63,463 bases of DNA. Origin: Phycisphaerales bacterium (GTDB lineage: Bacteria; Planctomycetota; Phycisphaerae; Phycisphaerales; UBA1924). A program made the position numbers and the translations under genes. The stretch spans positions 1 through 63,463 of the forward strand of contig JAIEOW010000043.1 in assembly GCA_019750095.1 (NCBI GenBank), in the 5' to 3' direction. The notes below the pieces were generated by a model. That model searched no databases and had not been told where the DNA came from. It saw nothing but the letters and a program-made list of their open reading frames with translations. The number at the start of each line of letters is the position of its first letter. Positions within the stretch are counted from its first letter, which is position 1. Shown one piece after another: positions 34,991 through 43,750 of this stretch.

Positions 34991-35536
34991 CTATCGGCGG
35001 AGATCGGAGCGCGACGCGATGAGGGCCTGCACCGCCGACACGGCACGCTCCATGATCGGATTTCCAGCGCGATCCGCCGCGGCCAGTGCCACGGCTCGAT
35101 CGATCTTGGCCGGCAGCTTGGCCTTGCTTTCGGGGGTGAGCTGGGCGCAGTCGCAGGCGTTGTCGTAGACGTCGGCGAGCTTGATCAGCCGGGCTCGCCA
35201 GTCGGCGTTGGCCAGCCGCGTGTCGTAGTCGACTTCACGCAGGTGCTCGGGGAGGATCATGCTCTTGGTCATGGCGGCCACAACGTCGGCGACCTGGGTC
35301 CCGAAGCCCTCGGCGATGTCGTCGTAGTCGGTCGCGGTGTCCTCGATGGTGTCGTGGAGCAGGGCGGCGGCGATGGCCAGCGGATCATCGCACCCGAAGA
35401 CGTGCCGAACGGTCATGGCCACGCGGAAAGGATGGGAGACATAGGGGGTCTCGCCATCTTTGCGGAGCTGGTGCTTGTGGGCCCGGGCGGCGAATGCGGC
35501 GGCCCGCTGCCAGAGATCGTGGGTGGATGTGGTCAC
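34991..35536 (-). CDS. HD-domain hydrolase resembling small alarmone hydrolases
   Basis: The 181-residue HD protein resembles the hydrolase half of RelA/SpoT enzymes: SHPFRVA (His35), ALLHDTIEDT (His61-Asp62 and the following Glu-Asp), FGTQVADVVAAMTKS, and RLIKLADVYDNA (Asp122). Single-domain members (MESH1/SAH) remove pyrophosphate from (p)ppGpp; that substrate is inferred, not proven. The GTG at 35536 has TAGCAT (35543-35548) ending 6 nt upstream, a leaderless-type start. It leads an operon with two GT4 genes and a small membrane protein, and is divergent from mutS. Confidence 0.8.
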   Translation of the reverse strand: MTTSTHDLWQRAAAFAARAHKHQLRKDGETPYVSHPFRVAMTVRHVFGCDDPLAIAAALLHDTIEDTATDYDDIAEGFGTQVADVVAAMTKSMILPEHLREVDYDTRLANADWRARLIKLADVYDNACDCAQLTPESKAKLPAKIDRAVALAAADRAGNPIMERAVSAVQALIASRSDLRR

Positions 35537-35623
35537 GCGGGCATGCTAGCCGTCAGCAACTGACAGGGATTCTGGTGGAATTCGTGTGTGTCCGGGTGGA
35601 TGAGCCCGGATAATGTCCCTCCC

Positions 35624-38476
35624 GTGCCCGACCCCCGCGACACACCGGCGATGCGTCAGTACTACCGCTTCAAGCGGGCGCACCCGGAGTGCGTGCTGCT
35701 GTTTCGCATCGGCGACTTCTACGAGATGTTCGATGATGATGCGGTGAAGGTCAGCAAGGCGATCGGCCTGACGCTGACGCGGCGGACCGAGGGCGTGCCG
35801 ATGTGTGGGATGCCGCACCATCAGCTTGAGAACTATCTGCGGAAGCTGCTGGACCGGGGCTTTCGAGTGGCGGTGTGCGAACAGACGCAGGACGCGTCGG
35901 AAGCCAAGGCGGGGGCGATCATTGAGCGGGCGGTGACGCGGGTGCTGACGCCCGGGACGTTGGTGGATGAGTCGCTGCTGGACGCCGAGGCGCCGGCGGC
36001 ACTTGGTGCGGTGTACTTCTCCGGCGAGGGAGATCAGGCGGGCGGGTCGGCGGCGGTGATCGACCTCTCAACGGGCGCTTTCGATCTGTTCGATGCGCCG
36101 GCATCGGGGGCGGGTGGGCTTGGCGTGACACTGGCGGACGAATTGGTGCGTCGACGGGTGACGGAGCTGGTGTATTGCGAGTCGGCGGATGGTTCGGCCC
36201 CGCCGCGGGTGAGAGTACTGCTGGAGCAGCTTGGGATTTCGGGGACGCCGCAGGCGAGCTGGCACTTTCGTCAGGATGAAGCCAAGGAAGCGTTGCTGAA
36301 GCAGTTTGGGGTATCGACGCTGGAGGGGTTCGGGCTCGCCGACGATGACGCGGCGCTGCGGGCGGCTGGGGCGGCGGTGAGATACTTGCAGCAGACGCAA
36401 TCTCCAGATGGGGGCGAGGGAACGGCAGCATCCAGAAAGGGCGCGGGTCGGCTGGCCCATTTGCGCCCGCCAAGGCGGGCCGAGCAATCGGGCCATCTGG
36501 TGCTGGATGCAACGACGCTGCGTGCGCTGGAAGTGCTGCGGACGATTCGCGCTTCGGGCGGCCCGGGCGGAAGTGCGTGGACGGGAAATGAGTTGGATGG
36601 ATCGCTGCTGGGACTGTTCGCATCGAGTCCGGGCATGCCGGGGTGCCGGACGGCGATGGGGCGGCGGTTGCTGCGCGAGTGGCTGTGCAGGCCGCTGTGC
36701 GAGCGGGGAGCGATCACGCGCCGACAGGCGTGCGTGCGCACGTTGATGAGCGATCGGCAAGCCGCGGCGCAACTGGCTGCGGCGCTTGAGAATGTGCAGG
36801 ATGTGGCACGGATCGGTGCACGGCTGGCGCTTGGTCGGGCCACGCCGCGGGACCTGGTGGCGCTCGGACGATCGGTATCGCAGGTCGGCCCAATCGCGGC
36901 GGCGATCGAGGGCGCGCCGGCGCTCGCGGGGCAGCGTCAGGCGATTCTCGATCTGATGGGTGAGATTGCGGGGATCAGTGAGCGGATCATGGCGATGTGC
37001 GTGGACGAACCGCCGACGCACATGCGTGAGGGTGGGCTGATACGCGATGGCGTGGATGCGGAACTGGACGAATCACGGCGGCTGCAACGCGACGCGGCGG
37101 GATGGATGGCGGAGTATCAGACCAAGCTGATCGCCGAGCACGATCTGCCGAGCTTGAAGGTGGGGTACAACCGGATCTTCGGGTACTACATCGAGCTTCC
37201 GTCGGCGCAGGCCAAGCGTGCGCCCGACGGATTCAGCCGCAAGCAGACGCTGAAGAGCGCGGAGCGGTACATCACGCCGGAGCTGAAGGAGTTTGAGACC
37301 AAGGTGATGTCGGCGGAGAGCCGGGCGCTCGCCCGCGAAGTGGCGTTGTTTGATGAGCTGTGCGCGGCGTGCGTGGGCTTGATCCCCCCACTCACGCGAT
37401 TCGGTGATGTGGCGGCGGAGCTGGACGCGCTGGGGTGCTTTGCCGACAAAGCCGTGCAGAGGCAGTGGGTCTTGCCCGATTTTGTCGATGAACCGGTGCT
37501 GGTCATCGAGCAGGGGCGGCATCCGGTGCTGGATGAGCGGCTGGGGCGTGGGTTTGTGCCGAATGATGTGGAACTCGGGAGCACCAAGCCGGAGGGGACT
37601 GCTCGGCTTGCGCTCATCACCGGGCCGAACATGGCTGGCAAGAGCACGTACATCCGCACGGCGGGCCTGCTGACGCTGCTGGCGCACGCCGGGTCGATGG
37701 TGCCCGCGGGCGCGATGACCCTTGGCGTGACGGATCGCGTGTTCACGCGGATCGGGGCCGACGACGCGCTGCACGCGGGGCAGTCGACGTTCATGGTGGA
37801 GATGACCGAGACGGCCCGCATTCTGCACCACTGCACGGAACGATCACTGGTGATTCTCGACGAGATCGGGCGCGGCACGAGCACGCTGGACGGGCTCTCG
37901 CTGGCGTGGGCGATCGCGGAGGAACTTGCGGGGAAGGACGGCGGCAGTGGGTCGCCTCGGGTGCTCTTTGCGACGCATTATCACGAGCTGACGGAGCTTG
38001 AGGAACTGCGGCCGGGGCGTGTGCGGAATCTGCACGTCTCGGTGCGGGAATGGGGCGAAGAGATCGTGTTTTTGCATCGCATCCTGCCCGGCCGCACCGA
38101 TCGCTCATATGGCATCAATGTGGCCAAACTCGCCGGGCTGCCCTCGAGCACCGTGACGCGAGCCAAGCAGGTGCTGGAGAATCTCGCGGTGCATCACCAT
38201 GGTCCGACCAGCGGGGATGCGGAAGCGTCGCCCCAGGGCAAGGGGCGTCGTGGAAAGATGACTGCTGCTCCGGCGCCGATCGCGACTTCGGTGGCATCGC
38301 AAGGCGGGCAGTTGTCGTTGTTTCCCGAGTTCATGAAGCATCCGGCGGTGGACCGCCTGCGCGAGGTGAAGATCGAGGGGCTCACGCCGCTCCAGGCCTT
38401 TGATGAACTGCGTGACCTGAAGCGGATGGTTGATTCTGCTTTGGCCAATGCGGATCACAAGGGCGATTCAGCTTGA
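35624..38476 (+). CDS. mutS: DNA mismatch repair protein MutS
   Basis: A 950-residue MutS. The mismatch-binding motif FRIGDFYEMF carries the Phe-x-Glu wedge; connector, lever and clamp domains follow, and the ATPase has GPNMAGKSTYIRT (about residue 667), ILDEIGRGTST and ATHYHEL. It recognises mispairs and starts repair. The GTG at 35624 was chosen because TAATGT (35611-35616) ends 7 nt upstream and the family starts there; 35600 (ATG) and 35588 (GTG) are possible. A low-complexity insertion of about 30 residues lies at 36400-36500. The last 9 nt overlap the convergent zinc-ribbon gene. Confidence 0.95.
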   Translation: MPDPRDTPAMRQYYRFKRAHPECVLLFRIGDFYEMFDDDAVKVSKAIGLTLTRRTEGVPMCGMPHHQLENYLRKLLDRGFRVAVCEQTQDASEAKAGAIIERAVTRVLTPGTLVDESLLDAEAPAALGAVYFSGEGDQAGGSAAVIDLSTGAFDLFDAPASGAGGLGVTLADELVRRRVTELVYCESADGSAPPRVRVLLEQLGISGTPQASWHFRQDEAKEALLKQFGVSTLEGFGLADDDAALRAAGAAVRYLQQTQSPDGGEGTAASRKGAGRLAHLRPPRRAEQSGHLVLDATTLRALEVLRTIRASGGPGGSAWTGNELDGSLLGLFASSPGMPGCRTAMGRRLLREWLCRPLCERGAITRRQACVRTLMSDRQAAAQLAAALENVQDVARIGARLALGRATPRDLVALGRSVSQVGPIAAAIEGAPALAGQRQAILDLMGEIAGISERIMAMCVDEPPTHMREGGLIRDGVDAELDESRRLQRDAAGWMAEYQTKLIAEHDLPSLKVGYNRIFGYYIELPSAQAKRAPDGFSRKQTLKSAERYITPELKEFETKVMSAESRALAREVALFDELCAACVGLIPPLTRFGDVAAELDALGCFADKAVQRQWVLPDFVDEPVLVIEQGRHPVLDERLGRGFVPNDVELGSTKPEGTARLALITGPNMAGKSTYIRTAGLLTLLAHAGSMVPAGAMTLGVTDRVFTRIGADDALHAGQSTFMVEMTETARILHHCTERSLVILDEIGRGTSTLDGLSLAWAIAEELAGKDGGSGSPRVLFATHYHELTELEELRPGRVRNLHVSVREWGEEIVFLHRILPGRTDRSYGINVAKLAGLPSSTVTRAKQVLENLAVHHHGPTSGDAEASPQGKGRRGKMTAAPAPIATSVASQGGQLSLFPEFMKHPAVDRLREVKIEGLTPLQAFDELRDLKRMVDSALANADHKGDSA

Positions 38477-39472
38477 CTTCGGCTTGGGCAGCACCCACGC
38501 GGCTCGGCACGCCGGGCACTGCACCGAGCCATCTTCGGCGGGCACAAGCTGCTCCAGCGGACCCGTGCAGCAGGGGCAGAGCGATCGTCGGAGCATGACG
38601 CGCTTGACCTTATCGGGGCGATAGGCGAAGTTGCCGAAGAAGATCGCGGCAACAAACGCCCATGCGCCCGCTGCCATGAGTACGCCCCACCACAAGGGCA
38701 TTCCGGGCCAGTGGAGCACGGCCCAGGAAATCAACGATGCAGCGGCGGCGAAGATGATTGTGGCGGCGAGGCGGTAGAACAGCCCGACGCAGAGCACACG
38801 CCGACGCGCACTTTTGAGCCGCTTGCGTGCGTCGCGGTCGGTGATCGCGGCGAGCTCGCGCCGCATCCATGGGTGCACAAGCGCGACACGCTGCCTGTGG
38901 TCATCGAGCACGCTGGAGCGATCACCATCAAAGCGCACGGCTCTGGGCATGAGTCTGGGCGTGGGCGAGTTGTCAGTCGCCGAGGCGAATGCTCCTCGCC
39001 GCTGCATGCGTGATTCGAGCCAGCAGGAGCCGCACTCCGGGCAAGGGACGCATCCATCGCTTTCGGAACTGAGGCCGACGAAGTTGTAGCCGCAGGAGGG
39101 GCAGAGCCCTTCTTCCAGCGTGATGCGGACCATGTCGCGTGCACCGGAGGAGCGAGCGCGGTAGATGAGCACCCAGCCAAGCACGCCGCAACCAGCGAGA
39201 AAGGCCACGATCCAGATGAGCCCTGGTACGCCGCGCACGGTGTTCGCAAGAACGATGATGAGGGCGATCCATCCGAATGCCGTGAGAACGACGATCCCGA
39301 GCGTGATCGGCCCGCCGACGGCCCAGCCGCGCGCGGCAAGCCCGAGACGTTCCATGAGCAGTTGCAGGCGTCGATCGATGTGGATGGGCCACGCGCCGCG
39401 CTGGCAGAGGGCATCCGGACCGGGGATTCGGATGGGTTTGCCGCGATCGTCGAGTGTGCGTGGGGAGATCAC
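38468..39472 (-). CDS. Membrane protein with two zinc-ribbon motifs
   Basis: The 334-residue protein has two paired membrane helices (VVLTAFGWIALIIVLANT with IWIVAFLAGCGVLGWVLIY, and a later pair around ATIIFAAAASLISWAV and VLMAAGAWAFVAAIFF). Each pair is followed by a cytoplasmic-type zinc ribbon: CPSCGYNF...CPECG and CPCCTGPL...CPACR. This repeated helix-helix-ribbon layout suggests internal duplication. The GTG at 39472 has TACATT (39481-39486) ending 8 nt upstream. Function unknown. Its 3' end overlaps mutS by 9 nt. Confidence 0.7.
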   Translation of the reverse strand: MISPRTLDDRGKPIRIPGPDALCQRGAWPIHIDRRLQLLMERLGLAARGWAVGGPITLGIVVLTAFGWIALIIVLANTVRGVPGLIWIVAFLAGCGVLGWVLIYRARSSGARDMVRITLEEGLCPSCGYNFVGLSSESDGCVPCPECGSCWLESRMQRRGAFASATDNSPTPRLMPRAVRFDGDRSSVLDDHRQRVALVHPWMRRELAAITDRDARKRLKSARRRVLCVGLFYRLAATIIFAAAASLISWAVLHWPGMPLWWGVLMAAGAWAFVAAIFFGNFAYRPDKVKRVMLRRSLCPCCTGPLEQLVPAEDGSVQCPACRAAWVLPKPKSS

Positions 39473-39532
39473 CGGACCAGAATGTAGCCGCGGCCGATCA
39501 TGGAATGGTCAATCCGGCATGATCGCGTGCAT

Positions 39533-40000
39533 CTATCGCCACCCGCCCCAAGCCCCGTCCCCGGGATACCCGCTTGGGCCGTAGTTCGAGCGCGATCCGC
39601 GATAGCCGCGCGGCTCGGTCTCGAAGAACAGCACGGTGTCGGCACGTGGATTCAGGTACACGCGGCGCGAGAACGCCAGCGAGGGCCGCTGCGGCTCGGG
39701 CCACTGGTTGCTCGCGGTAAGGGGACCGAATGTGCGGACATTCAGCGCACGATCGTTGCGCGAGTATTCGGGCAGACGACGCGGTTCGATGTCGGCCAAC
39801 GCCATCGCCACGCTCGGAGAGTTCATGACCAGCGACCACGAGCCCGCCTCGCCCTCGACGATTGGCTCGGTGGCCGGTCGGCGGGCAAGCGGCGCTCCGC
39901 ATGCCGAGAGCAGCGTGGCGCAGGCGACCGCCGTGGCGATCTGGCCGAGCGCGCGGCAAGCACCGTTCAAGATCCGGGTCTTTGTTTGGCGTGAACGCAT
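39533..40000 (-). CDS. Small lipoprotein of unknown function
   Basis: The 155-residue protein has a basic n-region, a hydrophobic stretch (IATAVACATLLSACG) and a lipobox LLSAC, indicating a lipid-anchored envelope protein. The mature part has no known domain and ends in a Gly/Arg/Tyr-rich tail. The ATG at 40000 is preferred because TACCGT (40010-40015) ends 9 nt upstream and would overlap the alternative start at 40018. The zinc-ribbon membrane protein follows 60 nt downstream. Confidence 0.65.
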   Translation of the reverse strand: MRSRQTKTRILNGACRALGQIATAVACATLLSACGAPLARRPATEPIVEGEAGSWSLVMNSPSVAMALADIEPRRLPEYSRNDRALNVRTFGPLTASNQWPEPQRPSLAFSRRVYLNPRADTVLFFETEPRGYRGSRSNYGPSGYPGDGAWGGWR

Positions 40001-40136
40001 CCGCCTTTCACGGTACATCCAGGGTGGACCGTCGCCAGTTGAATCCCTCGGAATCGTGCGGGCTGGATGGTCGCACCCGGCACAGCCCGCCTTGATTCAC
40101 GTGCGTTTTCGGATATCGGACGGGGCGACAGCGACG

Positions 40137-40165
40137 GTCGCCCGGGTTTGCGCCCGGGCCTCGAA
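40137..40165. repeat. Half palindromic repeat, copy 3
   Basis: The sequence CCCGGGTTTGCGCCCGGG followed by CCTCGA matches one arm of the paired repeats at 2588-2675 and 5681-5767. No facing arm is seen. It lies directly upstream of the kynurenine monooxygenase promoter. Confidence 0.6.
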
Positions 40166-40185
40166 GTGATGTACGATCTGCTCAC

Positions 40186-41697
40186 ATGGGAATTGGTCAG
40201 GGCAAAACGGTCACCATCGTCGGCGCAGGGCTCGCGGGCGCGCTGCTGGCGAGCTCGCTTGCGAAGCTCGGCTTTCGCGTGAATGTGTATGAGCGCCGCG
40301 GCGATCCGCGGAGGGCTGGGTATTCCGGCGGACGCTCCATCAACCTCGCGTTGTCGGCGCGTGGGCTTTGGGGGCTGGAGCGTGTCGGGCTTGACAAGGA
40401 CATTCTGAAGCACGCGATTCCGATGCGCGGCAGGATGGTGCACCCCGCCGTCGCCGGCGCCGGGCTCGCGTTCCAGCCCTATTCCAAAGACCCGGGCGAT
40501 GCGATCAACTCGATCTCGCGCGGCGGGCTGAACATGGCCTTGCTGGACGAGGCCGAGAAGCACGACAATGTCGAGTTGTTCTTCAACCAGCGCTGCCTGG
40601 ATGTCGACATGGACCACTGCCGAGCGGTGTTTCAGGATGACTCCAACGGTCCAGATGGACCGATCGGCACCATCGAGAGTGACTTGATCATCGGCACCGA
40701 TGGGGCGTTCTCCGCCGTGCGTTTGAAGATGATGAAGTCCGACCGGTTTGAGTACTCGCAGACGTATCTCACGCACGGGTACAAGGAGTTGCACATTCCG
40801 CCGGTGGAGGGTGGGGCGTTCAACGGCTTTGCGATGGATCCGAGCGCGCTGCACATCTGGCCACGCGGGAGCGCGATGATGATCGCGCTCCCGAACATCG
40901 ATAAGAGCTTCACGTGCACGCTTTTCTGGCCGTTTACCGGCGAGCATTCGTTCGATCAGTTGCGCACAGCACAAGACGTCGAAATGTTCTTCAAGCGGTG
41001 GTATCCGGATGCGATGCCGATCATGCCGACGCTGGTTGAGGACTTTCTGAAGAACCCGACGAGTTCGCTTGTCACGGTGCGCTGCTGGCCATGGGTGCAG
41101 AACTGCCGACCGATGGTCGTTACCGGGGCATCGCCGTCGGAAAAGGGCTACGGTGGGCGGGCGGTGGCACTGATGGGTGACGCGGCGCACGCGATCGTGC
41201 CGTTCTTCGGGCAGGGGATGAACGCCGCGTTCGAGGACGTGCGCGTGCTGTGCGAGTGTCTGGAGCGTCATGCCGGGCGGAGTGAGCACTGGCTGACCGA
41301 CGCGCTCGACGAGTATCAGGCGCTCCGCAAGCCCAACGCCGACGCGATCGCCCGCATGGCGATCGACAACTTTGAGGAGATGCGCGACAAGGTCGGCTCG
41401 CGCCTGTTTCGAGCGCGAAAGAAAGCCGAGCATCTGCTGCACGAGCTGATGCCCGGAACGCTGGTGCCGAAGTACAACCTTGTCAGCTTCAGCACCGTGC
41501 CTTATGCCGAGGCACTGCGGCGCGGTGCACGGCTCGATCGGGTTCTGCGTGTGCTGATCCTGCTGGCCGCGCTCATCGCGGCGGCGTTGGTGCTGGCGTT
41601 TGTCAAGATTGCCGCGTGGTATCTGCTGGTGGCGGTGATCATCGCCGCGTGGTTTGCGTGGGATCGGTGGCGATACAAGCGCGACACCACGGCGTAG
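40186..41697 (+). CDS. kmo: Kynurenine 3-monooxygenase
   Basis: A 503-residue FAD hydroxylase of class A. The N-terminal Rossmann motif is VTIVGAGLAGALLAS, followed by RSINLALSARG (KMO substrate region), SDLIIGTDGAFS, and MGDAAHAIVPFFGQGMNAA with the second FAD motif. It would hydroxylate L-kynurenine in tryptophan breakdown or de novo NAD synthesis. A C-terminal pair of hydrophobic helices (about residues 450-490) likely anchors it to the membrane, as in eukaryotic KMO. TACGAT (40172-40177) ends 8 nt before the ATG. No other kynurenine-pathway gene is in the window. Confidence 0.88.
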   Translation: MGIGQGKTVTIVGAGLAGALLASSLAKLGFRVNVYERRGDPRRAGYSGGRSINLALSARGLWGLERVGLDKDILKHAIPMRGRMVHPAVAGAGLAFQPYSKDPGDAINSISRGGLNMALLDEAEKHDNVELFFNQRCLDVDMDHCRAVFQDDSNGPDGPIGTIESDLIIGTDGAFSAVRLKMMKSDRFEYSQTYLTHGYKELHIPPVEGGAFNGFAMDPSALHIWPRGSAMMIALPNIDKSFTCTLFWPFTGEHSFDQLRTAQDVEMFFKRWYPDAMPIMPTLVEDFLKNPTSSLVTVRCWPWVQNCRPMVVTGASPSEKGYGGRAVALMGDAAHAIVPFFGQGMNAAFEDVRVLCECLERHAGRSEHWLTDALDEYQALRKPNADAIARMAIDNFEEMRDKVGSRLFRARKKAEHLLHELMPGTLVPKYNLVSFSTVPYAEALRRGARLDRVLRVLILLAALIAAALVLAFVKIAAWYLLVAVIIAAWFAWDRWRYKRDTTA

Positions 41698-41719
41698 ATC
41701 GGGGTCCGGCGCTGCTGGC

Positions 41720-42145
41720 TCAGCGGGCCAGCTTCCACCACTGCATCGGGGCCCAGCCGCGCGTCAGACCGTCGGAGGCCTGCGCGGTCGCGGCCATTTC
41801 GACGAGCTTGGACCTGATCGCCGCGGTCGTGTGCAGGAACTCGAAACCGGCTTCAAACTCACAGTCCTCGTTGACGCGAATCCACACGCACTTGCCGCGC
41901 AGTTCGAGCTCGTGTTCCTCGGCCTTGAGCGTGAGGGCGCGAGTGTCGCCGGCGACGTAATCCGGCTTGGTCTTGCTGACAAGTCGAACGCCTGTGGGCG
42001 AGAGGTCCAGAATCTGGCCGAGTTGGCAGGTCATCGTTGAGCAGCGGATGCGTCCGCCCTTGCGTTTCTCGCTGCGCACCACACCATTGGTCGTGCCGCG
42101 GCCGCCGGAGTACTTCTCGGTATTGATCTTGCGGAACAGACGCAT
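41720..42145 (-). CDS. PilZ domain protein
   Basis: A 141-residue single-domain PilZ protein. The cyclic-di-GMP motifs are an N-terminal basic RSEKRKGGRIR segment (RxxxR type) and LDLSPTGVRL (D/NxSxxG). It probably binds c-di-GMP; partner unknown. GGAG lies 5 nt before the ATG at 42145; the longer reading frame upstream overlaps the promoter of the divergent permease. It converges on kmo with a 22-bp gap. Confidence 0.8.
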   Translation of the reverse strand: MRLFRKINTEKYSGGRGTTNGVVRSEKRKGGRIRCSTMTCQLGQILDLSPTGVRLVSKTKPDYVAGDTRALTLKAEEHELELRGKCVWIRVNEDCEFEAGFEFLHTTAAIRSKLVEMAATAQASDGLTRGWAPMQWWKLAR

Positions 42146-42298
42146 GGTGGCTCCAGACCTCGGAGATATCGGCAGGTCACGGCGTGTCTTGAACGGTCCG
42201 CGTGCGGGTCGTGCGGGCCGATAACGAAAGTGGTCGGCACAAGCCGCAGGATCGATGCGGATGCCTCCATGGGCGAACGAGATTCGTACACTCTCCGA

Positions 42299-43699
42299 GT
42301 GAGCACTCATTCCAATCTGTCTCCATCACCAGCCGACCTGAAGCGCACCATCGGGTTCTGGGGCGCGATCGCTGTGATGATCGGCGTGATCATCGGTTCG
42401 GGAATCTTTCGCACGCCGCCGGACATCGCCAGCCAGATCTCATCGCCGATGGTCATCCTCGGGCTCTGGGTCGTTGGTGGGCTCATCTGTCTCGCCGGCG
42501 CTCTCACCTTCGCGGAACTCGCCTCGATGCACCCAAAGTCGGGCGGGGTGTACGTGTTCTTGCGCGAGGGCTATGGCAACGTCACCGCATTCGTCTTTGG
42601 GTGGGCCTATCTGCTGCTGATCAAGCCCTTCGCCGCGGGCGGCATCGCGTTTGTCTTCGCAGAGCATGTCGTGAAACTGGCGGGAATCACGGGCACGCCG
42701 GATCAGGTCTCGCTCTGGGTCAAGGGGATCACCACCGTCATGCTCCTTTCGCTGACGGCGATCAATATCCGTGGTGTGGGGCTCTCTACGGCTTTTGCAG
42801 GCGTGCTCACGGCGATCAAGTTCGGTGCGCTCGCCGCGATCGTCCTGCTCACCTTCGGCATGGGCAAGGGCAACACGGCAGGGCTTGCCAGCGAACCCGC
42901 CGCCGCCCCGCTCACCATCGGCGCCGTCGTTGCGGTGATGAGCATGATCCTCTGGACCTACGACGGCTGGGCCGACGTCGGCTCAATCGCCGGTGAGGTG
43001 AAAGACCCGCAGCGCACGCTCCCTCGCATCTACATCATCGGAACGCTTTCCATCATCGCGATCTATGTGCTCGTGAACATCGCGTACTTCATGCTCGTGC
43101 CGCTCGCCGAGATGCGATCGACGCCGACCGTTGCGCCGCTGGTGATGGAGCGGCTGCTCGGCCCCATCGGGGCGGCGGCGGTCACGGTGATCATCGCTCT
43201 TTCCACCCTCGGCTCGTCTCACGCGTCGGTCATGACCGGCGCTCGGGTGAGTTATGCCCAGGCCCGTGATGGGTTGCTCTTCCGATTCATCGGGCATGTC
43301 CACCCGCGATTCCACACGCCCGACACCTCGCTCATCATCCAGGTCTGCCTCGGCATCGTCGCCGTCTGGCTGCTGGGCGACTTTCAGCAACTCGCTGACA
43401 GCTTCGTCTTCACCATGTGGATCTTCTACGGCTTGGCCGGGGCGAGCATCTTCATCCTGCGCCTCAAGCAGCCGGACACCGCCCGGGCGTTTCGCTGCCC
43501 GGGCTACCCAATCGTGCCCGCCATCTTCGTGCTCACCTCGGCGGCCATGACGGTGTACAGCGTTCTCTTTCCGCCGAAAGTCAGCGTGTTCGGATTTGAC
43601 ATCCCGAACATCAACCTGGTCTGGATCGGGGTGCTGCTTGCGGGGGTGCCGGTGTACTACGCGTGGCACAGACTCAATGCGACACCTCGGCGAGACTGA
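42299..43699 (+). CDS. Amino-acid permease (APC superfamily)
   Basis: A 466-residue transporter with about 12 membrane helices. The first-helix substrate motif IGVIIGSGIF and the FAELASMHPKSGGVYVFL segment are typical of APC/LAT-type exchangers. The long extracytoplasmic and C-terminal tails of other members are absent. The GTG at 42299 is preferred because TACACT (42287-42292) ends 6 nt upstream; the ATG at 42269 would add ten polar residues and lies before that hexamer. Substrate unknown. Proximity to kmo permits a link to aromatic amino acids, but this is speculative. Confidence 0.85.
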   Translation: MSTHSNLSPSPADLKRTIGFWGAIAVMIGVIIGSGIFRTPPDIASQISSPMVILGLWVVGGLICLAGALTFAELASMHPKSGGVYVFLREGYGNVTAFVFGWAYLLLIKPFAAGGIAFVFAEHVVKLAGITGTPDQVSLWVKGITTVMLLSLTAINIRGVGLSTAFAGVLTAIKFGALAAIVLLTFGMGKGNTAGLASEPAAAPLTIGAVVAVMSMILWTYDGWADVGSIAGEVKDPQRTLPRIYIIGTLSIIAIYVLVNIAYFMLVPLAEMRSTPTVAPLVMERLLGPIGAAAVTVIIALSTLGSSHASVMTGARVSYAQARDGLLFRFIGHVHPRFHTPDTSLIIQVCLGIVAVWLLGDFQQLADSFVFTMWIFYGLAGASIFILRLKQPDTARAFRCPGYPIVPAIFVLTSAAMTVYSVLFPPKVSVFGFDIPNINLVWIGVLLAGVPVYYAWHRLNATPRRD

Positions 43700-43750
43700 A
43701 ACTGCACTCTCAGCAAAGCTTGCAGAAACTGCCGCCGACGTTGCAGATGA

